A stretch of DNA of 58,450 nucleotides from an uncultured Clostridia bacterium. Its GTDB lineage: Bacteria > Bacillota > Clostridia > Oscillospirales > Acutalibacteraceae. Location: contig CALEJF010000017.1 in NCBI GenBank assembly GCA_937898625.1, positions 1 through 58,450 on the forward strand, written 5' to 3'. A program made the position numbers and the translations under genes. Position 1 is the first letter of the stretch; the number at the start of each line of letters is the position of its first letter. The notes below the pieces were generated by a model that was given only the letters and a program-made list of their open reading frames with translations, searched no databases and was not told the DNA's origin. Shown here one piece after another: positions 24,556-34,116 of this stretch.

Positions 24556-27030
24556 ATGGCACAAAAGAAAAGAAAGAAACGTACTGTAAAAAAAACCAAT
24601 AAAAAAACATCTTTCAGTTCTTTTAAAATGAATAAACAGCTGACTGCTATCCTTTTGTTTTCAGTCGGCATACTGTCGTTTTGTCTTGCTGTAATTGATG
24701 CTGATGGACTGTGGGGCGCGTTAAGAACATTCACATTTGGTTTATTTGGTTTTTGCTCATTTATTTTCCCATTGTTCTTAATTGTAATTTCTGCAATTAT
24801 TGCTCTTGACAAATCAGATGAAAAGACAATTGTTAAATTAATTGAAGCTTTTGTTTTATTAACTGTTCTCAGTTCTATTGTACACATTTTTCAAAGCAAT
24901 TCTTCTACATATGGCGAAGCAATTCAAGATGCATATAATATGTACAAAATAGATGGTAGTATGCTTGGTGGCGGCGTTTGGGGTGCATTGTTTGGTGGTG
25001 TTATTCTTTTAATTACCGGTAGCAACAAACTTGCTGCACTAATTATTGCTTTTCTAATTGCATTTGTTCTTATAATGGTAATTACCAATATAACTTTAGG
25101 AAATCTTTTTAAAGGTGTTTCAAAGCCTGTAAAGAAAATTGGCGAGTTTACAGGAGAAAAGATTACCGAGTATGGTGAAAAAATTGAACAGCGAAATGTT
25201 GAAAGAGAAAAAAGAAGAAAAGAATTCAATCCCGATGTACCATTGGGTCCCGAACCGGAAGCAATTGTTAAATCTGACGATACAGATGATAATCTTATAT
25301 CTTTTTCGTCTGTCAAGGGAACTCAAATCGATTCTCAATTATCAAAGTCAGATGATGTTGAAGCAGACACAAAAGAAAAGGTTATTAATCTTGACGACAT
25401 AATAAAGAAAAGCACAGAAAATAAAACTGTTGAAACAAAACCAAAAGAACAGCTTAAAATTAAGGAAGTAGAAGAAACTGAAAAGGATAACTTTGACAAT
25501 GAAGAAATTAGACCATATATTCTCCCTTCTTTAGACTGTCTTAGCCTTCCTAAAAACAATAATATGGCTGGTTTTGAAAATGAGCTTAAACAAAATGCCA
25601 ACAAACTGGTTGAAACATTAAAAAGCTTTGGTGTTGAAACAAGAATTGTTGATATTGCTCGTGGTCCATCAGTTACAAGATATGAAATTCAACCTGCCGC
25701 AGGTGTTAAAATTAGTAAAATTACAAATCTTGCTGATGATATTGCCTTGAATTTAGCTGCTTCAGGCGTGCGTATTGAAGCACCGATTCCTAATAAAGCG
25801 GCTGTTGGAATAGAAATTCCAAATAAAAACCGCCAGTCTGTTACTCTGCGTGAAGTCGTCGATACTCCTGCATATAAAAATGCTAAATCAAAATTGACGG
25901 TTGCGTTAGGTAAAGATATTACAGGTGAATTTGTCTATTCAGACCTTGTTAAAATGCCACACCTTCTTATTGCAGGTACAACCGGTTCAGGTAAATCGGT
26001 TTGTCTTAACTCGATGATTGTGAGTATTCTTTATAATGCTACTCCTGACGAAGTTAAGCTTTTAATGATTGACCCTAAACAGGTTGAATTTACAATTTAT
26101 AACGGTATTCCGCATTTGCTTGTTCCGGTTGTTTCTGACCCAAGAAAAGCATCAGGTGCTCTTGCTTGGGCGGTTACAGAAATGCTTACACGATATAAGA
26201 CATTTTCTGAAAACAGTGTTCGCGACATCTCAGGATACAACAGTATTTGCGAAAGTCAAGGCAAAAAGAAAATGCCACAGATTGTTATCTTCATTGATGA
26301 GTTGTCCGACCTTATGATGGCAGCGCCAAATGAAGTTGAAGATTCAATTTGTCGTCTTGCACAGATGGCTCGTGCTGCAGGTATGCACCTTGTAATTGCA
26401 ACTCAAAGACCATCAGTTGATGTTATTACTGGTATTATTAAAGCAAATATCCCAAGTAGAATTTCTCTTTCGGTTTCATCACAAGTTGATTCCCGTACAA
26501 TTATTGATTCTGTTGGTGCTGAAAAATTACTTGGTAATGGTGATATGCTTTATTATCCTGTTGGAATTCCAAAACCTATTCGTGTACAAGGGTGCTATCT
26601 TTCAGATAAAGAAGTTGAAAATGTAGTAACATTCATAAAAAATCAGGAACAATCCGTTTATGATGATAATGTTATGAAGGAAATCGACCGACAAGCTGCA
26701 AATACAGGTTCAAAGAAGAAAGAAATGTCTTCGGCGGATGATGGTGAAGATGGACCGGCAGATGAGATGTTGCCAAAGGCTATTGAGGCTGTTATTGAAG
26801 CACAATCTGCGTCAACTACATTACTTCAAAGAAAGCTTAAATTAGGATATGCCCGTGCAGCAAGAATAATTGATGAACTTGAAACCCGTGGTATAATTGG
26901 TCCTTATGAAGGAGCAAAACCTCGTAAAGTTCTTGTTTCAAAACAACAGTGGTACGAAATGAATGCATTAGCACAAGGCGGTGCGGACAAGCCCTATGGC
27001 GAAAATGAAGAGGATAATAGTGAAGAATAA
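24556..27030 (+). CDS. ftsK: DNA translocase FtsK/SpoIIIE
   Basis: An 824-residue DNA pump. It has a basic N-terminus, about four membrane helices in the first 190 residues, a charged linker to about 320, the alpha-beta motor with Walker A GTTGSGKS near 474-481 and an IFIDELSDLM Walker B, and a C-terminal gamma winged helix (from about 740) that reads chromosome polarity. In a spore former it moves the chromosome into the forespore or clears the septum. GGAGATG precedes the ATG. The end overlaps the next gene. Confidence 0.95.
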   Translation: MAQKKRKKRTVKKTNKKTSFSSFKMNKQLTAILLFSVGILSFCLAVIDADGLWGALRTFTFGLFGFCSFIFPLFLIVISAIIALDKSDEKTIVKLIEAFVLLTVLSSIVHIFQSNSSTYGEAIQDAYNMYKIDGSMLGGGVWGALFGGVILLITGSNKLAALIIAFLIAFVLIMVITNITLGNLFKGVSKPVKKIGEFTGEKITEYGEKIEQRNVEREKRRKEFNPDVPLGPEPEAIVKSDDTDDNLISFSSVKGTQIDSQLSKSDDVEADTKEKVINLDDIIKKSTENKTVETKPKEQLKIKEVEETEKDNFDNEEIRPYILPSLDCLSLPKNNNMAGFENELKQNANKLVETLKSFGVETRIVDIARGPSVTRYEIQPAAGVKISKITNLADDIALNLAASGVRIEAPIPNKAAVGIEIPNKNRQSVTLREVVDTPAYKNAKSKLTVALGKDITGEFVYSDLVKMPHLLIAGTTGSGKSVCLNSMIVSILYNATPDEVKLLMIDPKQVEFTIYNGIPHLLVPVVSDPRKASGALAWAVTEMLTRYKTFSENSVRDISGYNSICESQGKKKMPQIVIFIDELSDLMMAAPNEVEDSICRLAQMARAAGMHLVIATQRPSVDVITGIIKANIPSRISLSVSSQVDSRTIIDSVGAEKLLGNGDMLYYPVGIPKPIRVQGCYLSDKEVENVVTFIKNQEQSVYDDNVMKEIDRQAANTGSKKKEMSSADDGEDGPADEMLPKAIEAVIEAQSASTTLLQRKLKLGYARAARIIDELETRGIIGPYEGAKPRKVLVSKQQWYEMNALAQGGADKPYGENEEDNSEE

Positions 27031-28900
27031 TACTTTTTTACCTATTTCAAAAAATGATATGATTTCCCGAGGCTGGGATGAAGTTGATTTTGTTTATGTA
27101 TCAGGTGATGCATACGTCGACCATCCCAGCTTCGGCGTGTCTATAATTACAAGAGTTCTCGAGAATGCAGGTTATAAAGTAGGTGTAATATCTCAACCTG
27201 ATTGGAGAAAAACTGACTCGTTCAAGGTGTTTGGCAAACCAAGACTGGGTTTCTTCGTTTCATCGGGTAATATCGATTCAATGGTTGCCCATTATACCGT
27301 TGCAAAGAAAAAAAGAAGCACAGATGCCTATTCACCGGGTGGCAAAATGGGTTTAAGACCTGACAGGGCAGTTATTGTTTATTGCCAGAGAATACGCGAA
27401 ATTTATGGAGATATTCCAATTGTTATTGGTGGATTAGAGGCATCACTCCGTCGCTTTGCACATTATGACTATTGGGATGATAAAATAAGACCATCCATTC
27501 TTTTTGATTCGGGTGCAGACTTGATTTCGTATGGTATGGGTGAAAAGCAGACCGTACAGATTGCAAACAGATTAGATAACGGTGAAAACATTAAATCAAT
27601 AACTGATATTAAAGGAACTTGCTATACTGTGCCGGTTACTGAAACACCATACAAGGGCGTTGAATGTCCATCGTATGATAATGTATTGAATTCAAAAAAA
27701 GAGTATGCGATTTCTTGCCGAATTCAGCAAGACGAGCAGGACCACATTCGTGGTAAAGTTATAAAACAACGCCACGGCAAAATGATGCTTGTTCAAAACG
27801 AACCTATGGAGCCCTTAACCACGCAAGAACTTGATGATGTTTATTCTTTACCATATATGCGTACTTACCATCCTTCTTACGAGAAAGATGGGGGAGTACC
27901 TGGTATTCTTGAAGTTGAATTTTCTATTACACATAATCGTGGTTGTTTTGGTGCTTGTAATTTCTGTTCAATTGCATTTCATCAAGGCAGATATGTTACT
28001 TGTAGAAGTAAGGAATCAATAATTAAGGAAGCAAAGCTTTTAACTGAATTAGATGGTTTTAAAGGATATATTCACGATGTTGGTGGACCAACCGCCAATT
28101 TCAGAAGGACCTCCTGTGATATTCAACTTAATAAAGGACTTTGTAAAGGCAAAAAATGTCTTGCACCTAATCCATGCCCAGCATTAGTTTCAACACATGA
28201 GGAGTATCTTGATATCCTCCGCGATATTCGTAATTTACCAAAAGTTAAAAAAGTTTTTATTCGTTCTGGCATAAGGTATGACTATATGCTTTGTGACAAA
28301 AATGACTCATTTTTTAAGGAACTTGTTAAATATCATGTCAGCGGACAATTGAAGGTTGCACCCGAACATTGTTCAGCTGCTGTTCTTGATAAAATGGGTA
28401 AACCACACATAAAGGCATATAAGGAGTTTTCGAAAAAATACTTTGATTACACTAAATCAATCGGTAAAGAACAATACCTTGTTCCGTATCTTATGTCATC
28501 TCATCCGGGTGCAACACTAAAAGATGCTGTAGAACTTGCTGAATTTATTCGTGATGAAAAACTACATCCTGAGCAAGTTCAAGATTATTATCCAACTCCG
28601 GGAACAATATCTACTGCGATGTATTATACCGAACTTGACCCATATACAATGGAAAAAGTTTATGTTGCAAAATCTCCTCACGATAAAGCTTTGCAACGTG
28701 CTTTAATGCAATACTTTAACCCTAAGAATTACGATTTGGTATATGAGGCGTTAAAAAAAGCAGGAAGAAATGATTTGATTGGGACATCTGCTAAATGTCT
28801 TATTAAACCAAAGTATAATGATAAACCAAATACAAACAAGGCAAAAGGATATGACAAAAAAAGAAAGACAGTTGTACAAAAGAGGAAGAAAAAATCCTGA
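27020..28900 (+). CDS. YgiQ-family radical SAM protein
   Basis: About 626 residues, matching the YgiQ family (B12-binding-like N-terminal region plus radical SAM core and DUF3362-like C-terminus). The [4Fe-4S] motif CFGACNFC provides Cys309, Cys313 and Cys316. The family's reaction is unknown. I prefer the GTG at 27020 with GAAGAGG just upstream, since the conserved N-terminus begins soon after; an in-frame ATG at 27005 or 26996 is possible. It overlaps the end of ftsK by 11 bases. The last 35 residues are strongly basic. Confidence 0.88.
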   Translation: MKNNTFLPISKNDMISRGWDEVDFVYVSGDAYVDHPSFGVSIITRVLENAGYKVGVISQPDWRKTDSFKVFGKPRLGFFVSSGNIDSMVAHYTVAKKKRSTDAYSPGGKMGLRPDRAVIVYCQRIREIYGDIPIVIGGLEASLRRFAHYDYWDDKIRPSILFDSGADLISYGMGEKQTVQIANRLDNGENIKSITDIKGTCYTVPVTETPYKGVECPSYDNVLNSKKEYAISCRIQQDEQDHIRGKVIKQRHGKMMLVQNEPMEPLTTQELDDVYSLPYMRTYHPSYEKDGGVPGILEVEFSITHNRGCFGACNFCSIAFHQGRYVTCRSKESIIKEAKLLTELDGFKGYIHDVGGPTANFRRTSCDIQLNKGLCKGKKCLAPNPCPALVSTHEEYLDILRDIRNLPKVKKVFIRSGIRYDYMLCDKNDSFFKELVKYHVSGQLKVAPEHCSAAVLDKMGKPHIKAYKEFSKKYFDYTKSIGKEQYLVPYLMSSHPGATLKDAVELAEFIRDEKLHPEQVQDYYPTPGTISTAMYYTELDPYTMEKVYVAKSPHDKALQRALMQYFNPKNYDLVYEALKKAGRNDLIGTSAKCLIKPKYNDKPNTNKAKGYDKKRKTVVQKRKKKS

Positions 28901-29852
28901 CGGATATAAAAAGATTCCTACTATTTTCAAGATAAAGTATAAGAAAAAAATCCTTGTAACCTCTTTACTTATTCTTATTTTTTCTATCGTTTTTAATATT
29001 ATTATAGGACTTAATATACTGCCTGTTCATGTTTTGTATAGTAAACTTGGAATCATCAAAGGTATAGAAAAACAAGATTCTGATTTTACAATTTACTATC
29101 TTGATGTGGGACAAAGTGACTGTTCAATTATTATCTGTGATGGTAAAGTAATGATGATTGATGCAGGTACAAAAAGTCAAAATGTAAAAATCAAAAGTGC
29201 TTTATTCGTTTTAGGTATTGATAAAATTGATTATTTGATTGTTACACATCCTCACGATGACCATATGGGAAATGCAGCTGAATTAATCAGAGAATATAAT
29301 GTTGAGAGTATTGTTATGCCGAGAATATCAAAAGAGAATCAGGTTGATACCTTGACTTTTAATAATTTGATTAATTCAATTGCAAAATATAATGTTAATC
29401 CCATGACCGCTTCTTCAGGCGAAAGAATAAATCTTGGTAGAGCAACTATTGATTTTATTGCACCTTTTGAACAAAACGATAATTTGAATAATATGTCAAT
29501 AGTTTTAAAAGTTACTTTCGAGGAAACATCTTTCCTTTTTCAAGGTGATGCAGAAGAAACGATTGAAAATCAAATTGTTAGCAGTAATATAGATGTTTCT
29601 TCAGATGTTATTAAGGTTGGTCATCACGGAAGTAATACATCATCGACTGTTGAATATTTGGAAAAAGTAAATCCTTCAGTAGCCATTGTTTCGTGTGGAG
29701 CAGATAATACATTTAAACATCCTAATAAACAGACAATTGATACACTTGAAGAACAACATATTAAAACCTACATTACTGCCTATAACGGCAACATAACAGT
29801 TACTTCTGATGGTGAATCTATTGATGTTACATATGAAAATAAAAATGTATAA
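28851..29852 (+). CDS. ComEC/Rec2-like metallo-beta-lactamase-fold hydrolase, membrane-anchored
   Basis: About 334 residues: a basic N-terminus, one hydrophobic segment at about 30-55 that acts as a signal anchor, then a metallo-beta-lactamase domain with the metal motif THPHDDH (His133, His135, Asp137, His138) and a GHHGS block. It resembles the C-terminal hydrolase domain of ComEC, without the competence channel; it probably acts outside the membrane on nucleic acid or another phosphoester. I take ATG 28851, which lies within the end of the radical SAM gene; the ribosome site is weak, and translational coupling is likely. Confidence 0.8.
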   Translation: MTKKERQLYKRGRKNPDGYKKIPTIFKIKYKKKILVTSLLILIFSIVFNIIIGLNILPVHVLYSKLGIIKGIEKQDSDFTIYYLDVGQSDCSIIICDGKVMMIDAGTKSQNVKIKSALFVLGIDKIDYLIVTHPHDDHMGNAAELIREYNVESIVMPRISKENQVDTLTFNNLINSIAKYNVNPMTASSGERINLGRATIDFIAPFEQNDNLNNMSIVLKVTFEETSFLFQGDAEETIENQIVSSNIDVSSDVIKVGHHGSNTSSTVEYLEKVNPSVAIVSCGADNTFKHPNKQTIDTLEEQHIKTYITAYNGNITVTSDGESIDVTYENKNV

Positions 29853-29868
29853 AAATTACAAAAAACTA

Positions 29869-29897
29869 TTGCATTAATGATTTCGTTGTGATATAAT
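29869..29897 (+). promoter_or_regulatory. Promoter of rpsB
   Basis: TTGCAT (29869-29874), 17 bases, TATAAT (29892-29897), with TGTG just before the -10 box. Confidence 0.8.
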
Positions 29898-29903
29898 TTT
29901 TCA

Positions 29904-29998
29904 GCAATTCGCATGTGCGGTGATTTTGTCGGTATTGCATTATATATGTCCCGCCAGAAGTTGACCCGTACAGAGGATAAAATAAGGAGGAAAAAAAC
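29904..29998 (+). promoter_or_regulatory. Structured 5' leader of rpsB
   Basis: An approximately 95-base leader before rpsB contains a small palindrome (CGCATGTGCG, 29910-29919) and a longer-range pairing of GCGG (29917-29920) with CCGC (29951-29954). This could be an autoregulatory S2 site, but I cannot match it to a named leader family. Confidence 0.35.
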
Positions 29999-30739
29999 AT
30001 GTCAGTAGTATCTATGAAACAGTTACTCGAGGCAGGTGTTCATTTTGGACACCAGACAAGAAGATGGAACCCTAAAATGGCTGAATACATCTTCACTGAA
30101 AGAAATGGTATTTATATCATTGACCTTCAGAAAACAGTAAAAAAACTTGAAGAGGCTTACAAAGTAATCAAAGAAGTTGCTGAAAACGGCGGCGAGGTTC
30201 TTTTCGTAGGCACAAAGAAGCAGGCTCAGAGCTCAGTTAAGGAAGAAGCTATGCGTTGTGGTATGCCTTTCGTTAACGCACGTTGGCTCGGCGGTATGCT
30301 CACAAACTTCACAACTATTAAGCAGAGAATTAAGAGACTTGCTCAGCTTCAGGCAATGAAAGAAGATGGCACATTCGACCTTCTTCCTAAAAAAGAAGTT
30401 GCCAAGTATGAGCTTGAGATTGAAAAGCTTGAGAAGTACATTGGTGGTATCACAGAAATGAAGAAGCAGCCTGCTGCTATGTTCGTTGTTGACCCAAGAA
30501 AAGAAAAGATTGCAGTTGCAGAAGCTAAAAAACTTGGTATTCCTGTAATCGCTATCGTTGACACAAACTGTGACCCTGATGATGTTGATTATGTTATCCC
30601 AGGTAATGACGATGCTATCCGTGCAGTAAAACTTATTGCAGGTGCAATGGCTGATGCTGTTATCGAAGGCAGACAGGGTGAGCAAATGGAAGTTGCTGTT
30701 GAAACAGAAGAAACAGTAGCTGAAGAAGTTGCTGAGTAA
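29999..30739 (+). CDS. rpsB: 30S ribosomal protein S2
   Basis: A 246-residue S2 protein. It opens with the family pattern MKQLLEAGVHFGHQTRRWNP and has the ARWLGGMLTNF and VDTNCDP segments. The acidic tail (glutamate-rich last 25 residues) is common in Clostridia. AAGGAGG lies just before the ATG. It is followed by tsf, the usual partner. Confidence 0.97.
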   Translation: MSVVSMKQLLEAGVHFGHQTRRWNPKMAEYIFTERNGIYIIDLQKTVKKLEEAYKVIKEVAENGGEVLFVGTKKQAQSSVKEEAMRCGMPFVNARWLGGMLTNFTTIKQRIKRLAQLQAMKEDGTFDLLPKKEVAKYELEIEKLEKYIGGITEMKKQPAAMFVVDPRKEKIAVAEAKKLGIPVIAIVDTNCDPDDVDYVIPGNDDAIRAVKLIAGAMADAVIEGRQGEQMEVAVETEETVAEEVAE

Positions 30740-30750
30740 TTATTGAATTT

Positions 30751-30785
30751 ATAGCCCGTGGCATAATCGTTACGGGCTATTCTTA
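30751..30785 (+). terminator. Hairpin between rpsB and tsf
   Basis: A 9-bp stem (ATAGCCCGT / ACGGGCTAT) lies between the genes with only a weak T-rich tail. It may act as a partial terminator or processing site that sets the S2 to EF-Ts ratio. Confidence 0.55.
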
Positions 30786-30812
30786 AAACCATAAAAATTG
30801 GAGGAAAAGAAA

Positions 30813-31913
30813 ATGGCATTTACTGCAAAAGACGTTCAGGCTCTTCGTGAGAAGACAGGCGTTGGTATGATGGATTGTAAAAAAGCTCTTGTTGAAGCTG
30901 ATGGCGATATGGACAAGGCTGTTGATATTCTTAGAGAAAAAGGTCTTGCTTCTGCTGCTAAAAAAGCAAGCCGTGTTGCTGCAGAAGGTGTAGTTGCTGC
31001 TTACAGTGACGCTAATGCTGGTGCTCTTGTTGAAATCAACTGTGAAACAGACTTCGTTGCAAAGGGTGAACCATTTGTTAATCTTGCGGCTAAAGTTGTT
31101 AAGACAGTTGTTGCTACAAAACCTGCTGATGTTGATGCTCTTCTTGCTACAAAAGCAGTTGATTCTGACAAAACAGTTGAAGAAGAAGTTCAGGAAGTTT
31201 TCCTTGCTCTTCGTGAAAATATGAAAGTTCGTAGATTCGCTCTTGTTGAAGGACATACTGCAACATATATCCACGCAGGGGGTACTGTTGGTGTTATCGT
31301 TGCATTTGATACTGATGATGCAACAGCAGCAAAAGCTGAATTTGATGCAATGGGTAAAAACGTTGCAATGCAGATTGCAGCTATGAATCCAGAATATTTA
31401 GGTAAATCAGATATTTCTGATGATGAACTTGCTAAGATGAAATCTATCACAATTGATAGTGCACTCAATAAGCCTGATTCACTTCCAGTACCAATTCTTA
31501 ATAGCATTATTGCTGAAGCAATCAATGATAAGAAGTGGAGTGATGAAGACGCTAACATCTACAATGGTCTTGACCAAAAACAGAGAAAGAACTTTGTTAA
31601 CTTCATTTCAAAAGAAGCTTATGCAACAATGGCTGAAATCGCAGTTTCACATAAAGCCGAAATCTCTGAAAACAAAATTTTCGTTGGTCTTGTTCAGGGT
31701 CGTCTTGCAAAGCAGATTAAAGAAGTTTGTCTTCTTGAGCAGACATTTGTTCGTTCAGACCTCTTTGATGGTGCAGTTAGCGGTTACGTGGATTCAGTCG
31801 CAAAAGAACTTGGCGCTGACATCAAGGTAACTAGCTTTGTTCGTTTTGAAAAAGGCGAAGGCATTGAAAAGAAAGAAGAAAACTTTGCTGCTGAAATCGC
31901 AAGCATGATGTAA
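30813..31913 (+). CDS. tsf: Elongation factor Ts with an internal insertion
   Basis: A 366-residue EF-Ts, the nucleotide exchange factor of EF-Tu. The N-terminal UBA-like domain (AKDVQALREKTGVGMMDCKKAL) and the EINCETDFVA core are standard, as is the end KEVCLLEQTF...FVRFEKGEG. Most relatives I know have about 280-310 residues; here about 60 extra residues, roughly 230-290, sit between MNPEYL and GRLAKQIKEV. The frame is continuous, so this is a real insertion. GGAGG at 30800-30804 selects ATG 30813. Confidence 0.93.
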   Translation: MAFTAKDVQALREKTGVGMMDCKKALVEADGDMDKAVDILREKGLASAAKKASRVAAEGVVAAYSDANAGALVEINCETDFVAKGEPFVNLAAKVVKTVVATKPADVDALLATKAVDSDKTVEEEVQEVFLALRENMKVRRFALVEGHTATYIHAGGTVGVIVAFDTDDATAAKAEFDAMGKNVAMQIAAMNPEYLGKSDISDDELAKMKSITIDSALNKPDSLPVPILNSIIAEAINDKKWSDEDANIYNGLDQKQRKNFVNFISKEAYATMAEIAVSHKAEISENKIFVGLVQGRLAKQIKEVCLLEQTFVRSDLFDGAVSGYVDSVAKELGADIKVTSFVRFEKGEGIEKKEENFAAEIASMM

Positions 31914-31931
31914 TTTGTTTATAAAGTCCAT

Positions 31932-31968
31932 TAAAGCGTACAGTTTATTCTGTGCGCTTTATTTTTTT
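31932..31968 (+). terminator. Rho-independent terminator after tsf
   Basis: A 12-bp stem (TAAAGCGTACAG / CTGTGCGCTTTA, one G-U pair) is followed by seven T residues. Confidence 0.92.
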
Positions 31969-31970
31969 GC

Positions 31971-31999
31971 TTGTAAATTATTTATTATTAATGTAAAAT
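31971..31999 (+). promoter_or_regulatory. Possible promoter of the cwlD-radA operon
   Basis: TTGTAA (31971-31976), 17 bases, TAAAAT (31994-31999). A 6-bp inverted repeat CCCATA / TATGGG at 32018-32034 overlaps the GGGTGAT ribosome site of the next gene. Confidence 0.4.
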
Positions 32000-32042
32000 T
32001 ATATTGTATAGAATAAACCCATATAATTTATGGGTGATTAGT

Positions 32043-32756
32043 TTGAAGAAGTATATTTCAATTATTCTTACAACCATTGTTATTATATTCAGCTTATTAT
32101 TTTGTAAAATACAACAAGTTTCTTCCGATAATCTTACTCTAAGTGAAATTCCTGTCATAATTATTGACGCGGGACACGGAGGGGAAGATGGTGGAGCTGT
32201 TGCTGATGATGGAACTGTTGAAAAGAATTTGAATTTACAAATTGCTTTAAGACTTAATGGCATTCTGTCAATAATGGGTTATAAAACGCATCTTGTTCGT
32301 ACAACTGACACAGCAATACATTCCTCTGGAGACACCATACGACAAAGGAAAATTTCTGATATTAAAAATCGTTATGCTATAATGAATCAATACACTAATT
32401 GCTTATATATCAGTATTCATCAAAACAAATTCAGTGATAAAAGTGTTCGTGGAGCACAAACATTTTACTCTCCCAACAACAACGAAAGCAAGTTTTTAGC
32501 GGATTTCATCCAAAAATCTATTTCAAATCATTTACAAACTGACAATAATCGTGTTATAAAAAAATCAGGTACAAATATTTATCTTCTTCATAATGCAACA
32601 AGACCTACGGTTATGGTGGAATGTGGTTTCATATCTAATGATGAAGAACTTGCTAATTTAAAAAGTAATAAATATCAGGGAAAAATGGCAATATCAATTG
32701 CCTTTGGAATAATAAATTATAATGTTTCGGAGGTCAAAAATGGCTCAGAAATATAA
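32043..32756 (+). CDS. cwlD: N-acetylmuramoyl-L-alanine amidase, CwlD type
   Basis: A 237-residue zinc amidase (Amidase_3). A signal-anchor helix is at about residues 3-22, and the catalytic domain starts with IDAGHGGEDGGA. The zinc ligands and catalytic Glu are seen in DAGHGG, EKNLN, SIHQN and VMVECGF. The length and lack of added binding domains match CwlD, which prepares muramic-delta-lactam in the spore cortex. The start is TTG 32043, because GGGTGAT lies 5 bases upstream and the signal helix begins right after. The end overlaps radA by 17 bases. Confidence 0.85.
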   Translation: MKKYISIILTTIVIIFSLLFCKIQQVSSDNLTLSEIPVIIIDAGHGGEDGGAVADDGTVEKNLNLQIALRLNGILSIMGYKTHLVRTTDTAIHSSGDTIRQRKISDIKNRYAIMNQYTNCLYISIHQNKFSDKSVRGAQTFYSPNNNESKFLADFIQKSISNHLQTDNNRVIKKSGTNIYLLHNATRPTVMVECGFISNDEELANLKSNKYQGKMAISIAFGIINYNVSEVKNGSEI

Positions 32757-34116
32757 ATCAGTATATATTTGTAGTGAATGTGGTTATGAAACTCCACGAT
32801 GGCTTGGACAATGTCCTGGTTGTAACGAGTGGAACACATTAAATGAAGAAATCAAAACAGTTATAAAGGATAAACCTCTGTCAAAGAGTTTTGTTGGCTC
32901 AAATCGTGGCAGAGTATATCCTCTTGCTGAAATCACAGCTGATACAGGCCATAGATACAACACCGGATTAAAAGAGCTCAACAGAGTTTTAGGTGGCGGA
33001 CTCGTCAAAGGTTCTGTTGTGCTTTTAAGTGGTGACCCCGGTATTGGAAAGTCAACAATTCTTTTGCAAATTTGCGAGTATTTAGGCGATGAATTGAAGA
33101 TTTTGTATGTTTCAGGAGAAGAATCTGCACATCAGATTAAACTTCGCGCTTCAAGACTTGGTGTTTTTACTGAGAATTTGTCAATTCTTTGTGAAACTGA
33201 CGCACAGTATATTTGCGATTATATTCAATCCGAAAAACCTGATGTTGTAATTGTTGACTCTATCCAGACAATGGAGATTAGTGAGTTGAACTCATCTCCG
33301 GGAAGTGTTACACAAGTTCGCGAATCTACAAATTTATTTACAAGAACTGCAAAGGCATCAAATATTCCGATTTTCCTTGTAGGTCATGTAAATAAAGACG
33401 GTAATATTGCAGGTCCAAAAGTTCTTGAACATATTGTTGATTGTGTTCTTTATTTTGAAGGTGACAGAAACACCTCTTACCGTATTTTAAGAGCTGTTAA
33501 AAACCGTTATGGCTCTACAAATGAAATTGGTGTTTTTGAAATGCTTGATAATGGACTTTGTGAGGTTGAAAACCCATCTTTAATGCTTATTTCAGGCAAA
33601 CCGCAAAATGTATCGGGCACTTGTGTTGCGTGTCTTATGGAAGGTTCTCGACCTATTCTTGCAGAAGTTCAAAGCCTTGTTACACCAAGTGGGTTTGGTA
33701 ATCCTCGAAGAATGGCAACTGGAATTGAATATAACAGAATGGCGATGCTTATCGCTGTACTTGAAAAAAGATGCGGATATTTCCTTGGAAATATGGATTG
33801 TTACACAAATGTTATTGGTGGATTGCACATTGACGAAACTGCAGCCGACTTGTCAATTGCATTGGCTGTTGTTTCAAGCCTTAAAGATGTTGTTGTTCCA
33901 GAAAAGACTCTTGCATTTGGTGAAATTGGATTAGCGGGAGAAATTCGTTCGGTTAATTGCTGTGAACAGAGAATTAAAGAGGCGGCAAAATTAGGCTTTG
34001 AAAAATGTGTTATTCCGTATCACAACTTTACAAAACTGCCTAAATATTTATTTAATGAAATTGAGATTGTTCCTGCAAAGAATATTAGACAAGCATTTGA
34101 GGCGATTATGAATTGA
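32740..34116 (+). CDS. radA: DNA repair protein RadA/Sms
   Basis: A 458-residue RadA, a RecA-related helicase in homologous recombination. The N-terminal zinc finger (CSECGYETPRWLGQCPGC, about 10-27) is followed by the RecA core with Walker A GDPGIGKST, the KNRYGSTNEIGVF motif that defines RadA, and a C-terminal Lon-like domain. CGGAGG selects ATG 32740 within the end of the amidase gene. The following gene starts inside the stop codon. Confidence 0.96.
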   Translation: MAQKYKSVYICSECGYETPRWLGQCPGCNEWNTLNEEIKTVIKDKPLSKSFVGSNRGRVYPLAEITADTGHRYNTGLKELNRVLGGGLVKGSVVLLSGDPGIGKSTILLQICEYLGDELKILYVSGEESAHQIKLRASRLGVFTENLSILCETDAQYICDYIQSEKPDVVIVDSIQTMEISELNSSPGSVTQVRESTNLFTRTAKASNIPIFLVGHVNKDGNIAGPKVLEHIVDCVLYFEGDRNTSYRILRAVKNRYGSTNEIGVFEMLDNGLCEVENPSLMLISGKPQNVSGTCVACLMEGSRPILAEVQSLVTPSGFGNPRRMATGIEYNRMAMLIAVLEKRCGYFLGNMDCYTNVIGGLHIDETAADLSIALAVVSSLKDVVVPEKTLAFGEIGLAGEIRSVNCCEQRIKEAAKLGFEKCVIPYHNFTKLPKYLFNEIEIVPAKNIRQAFEAIMN

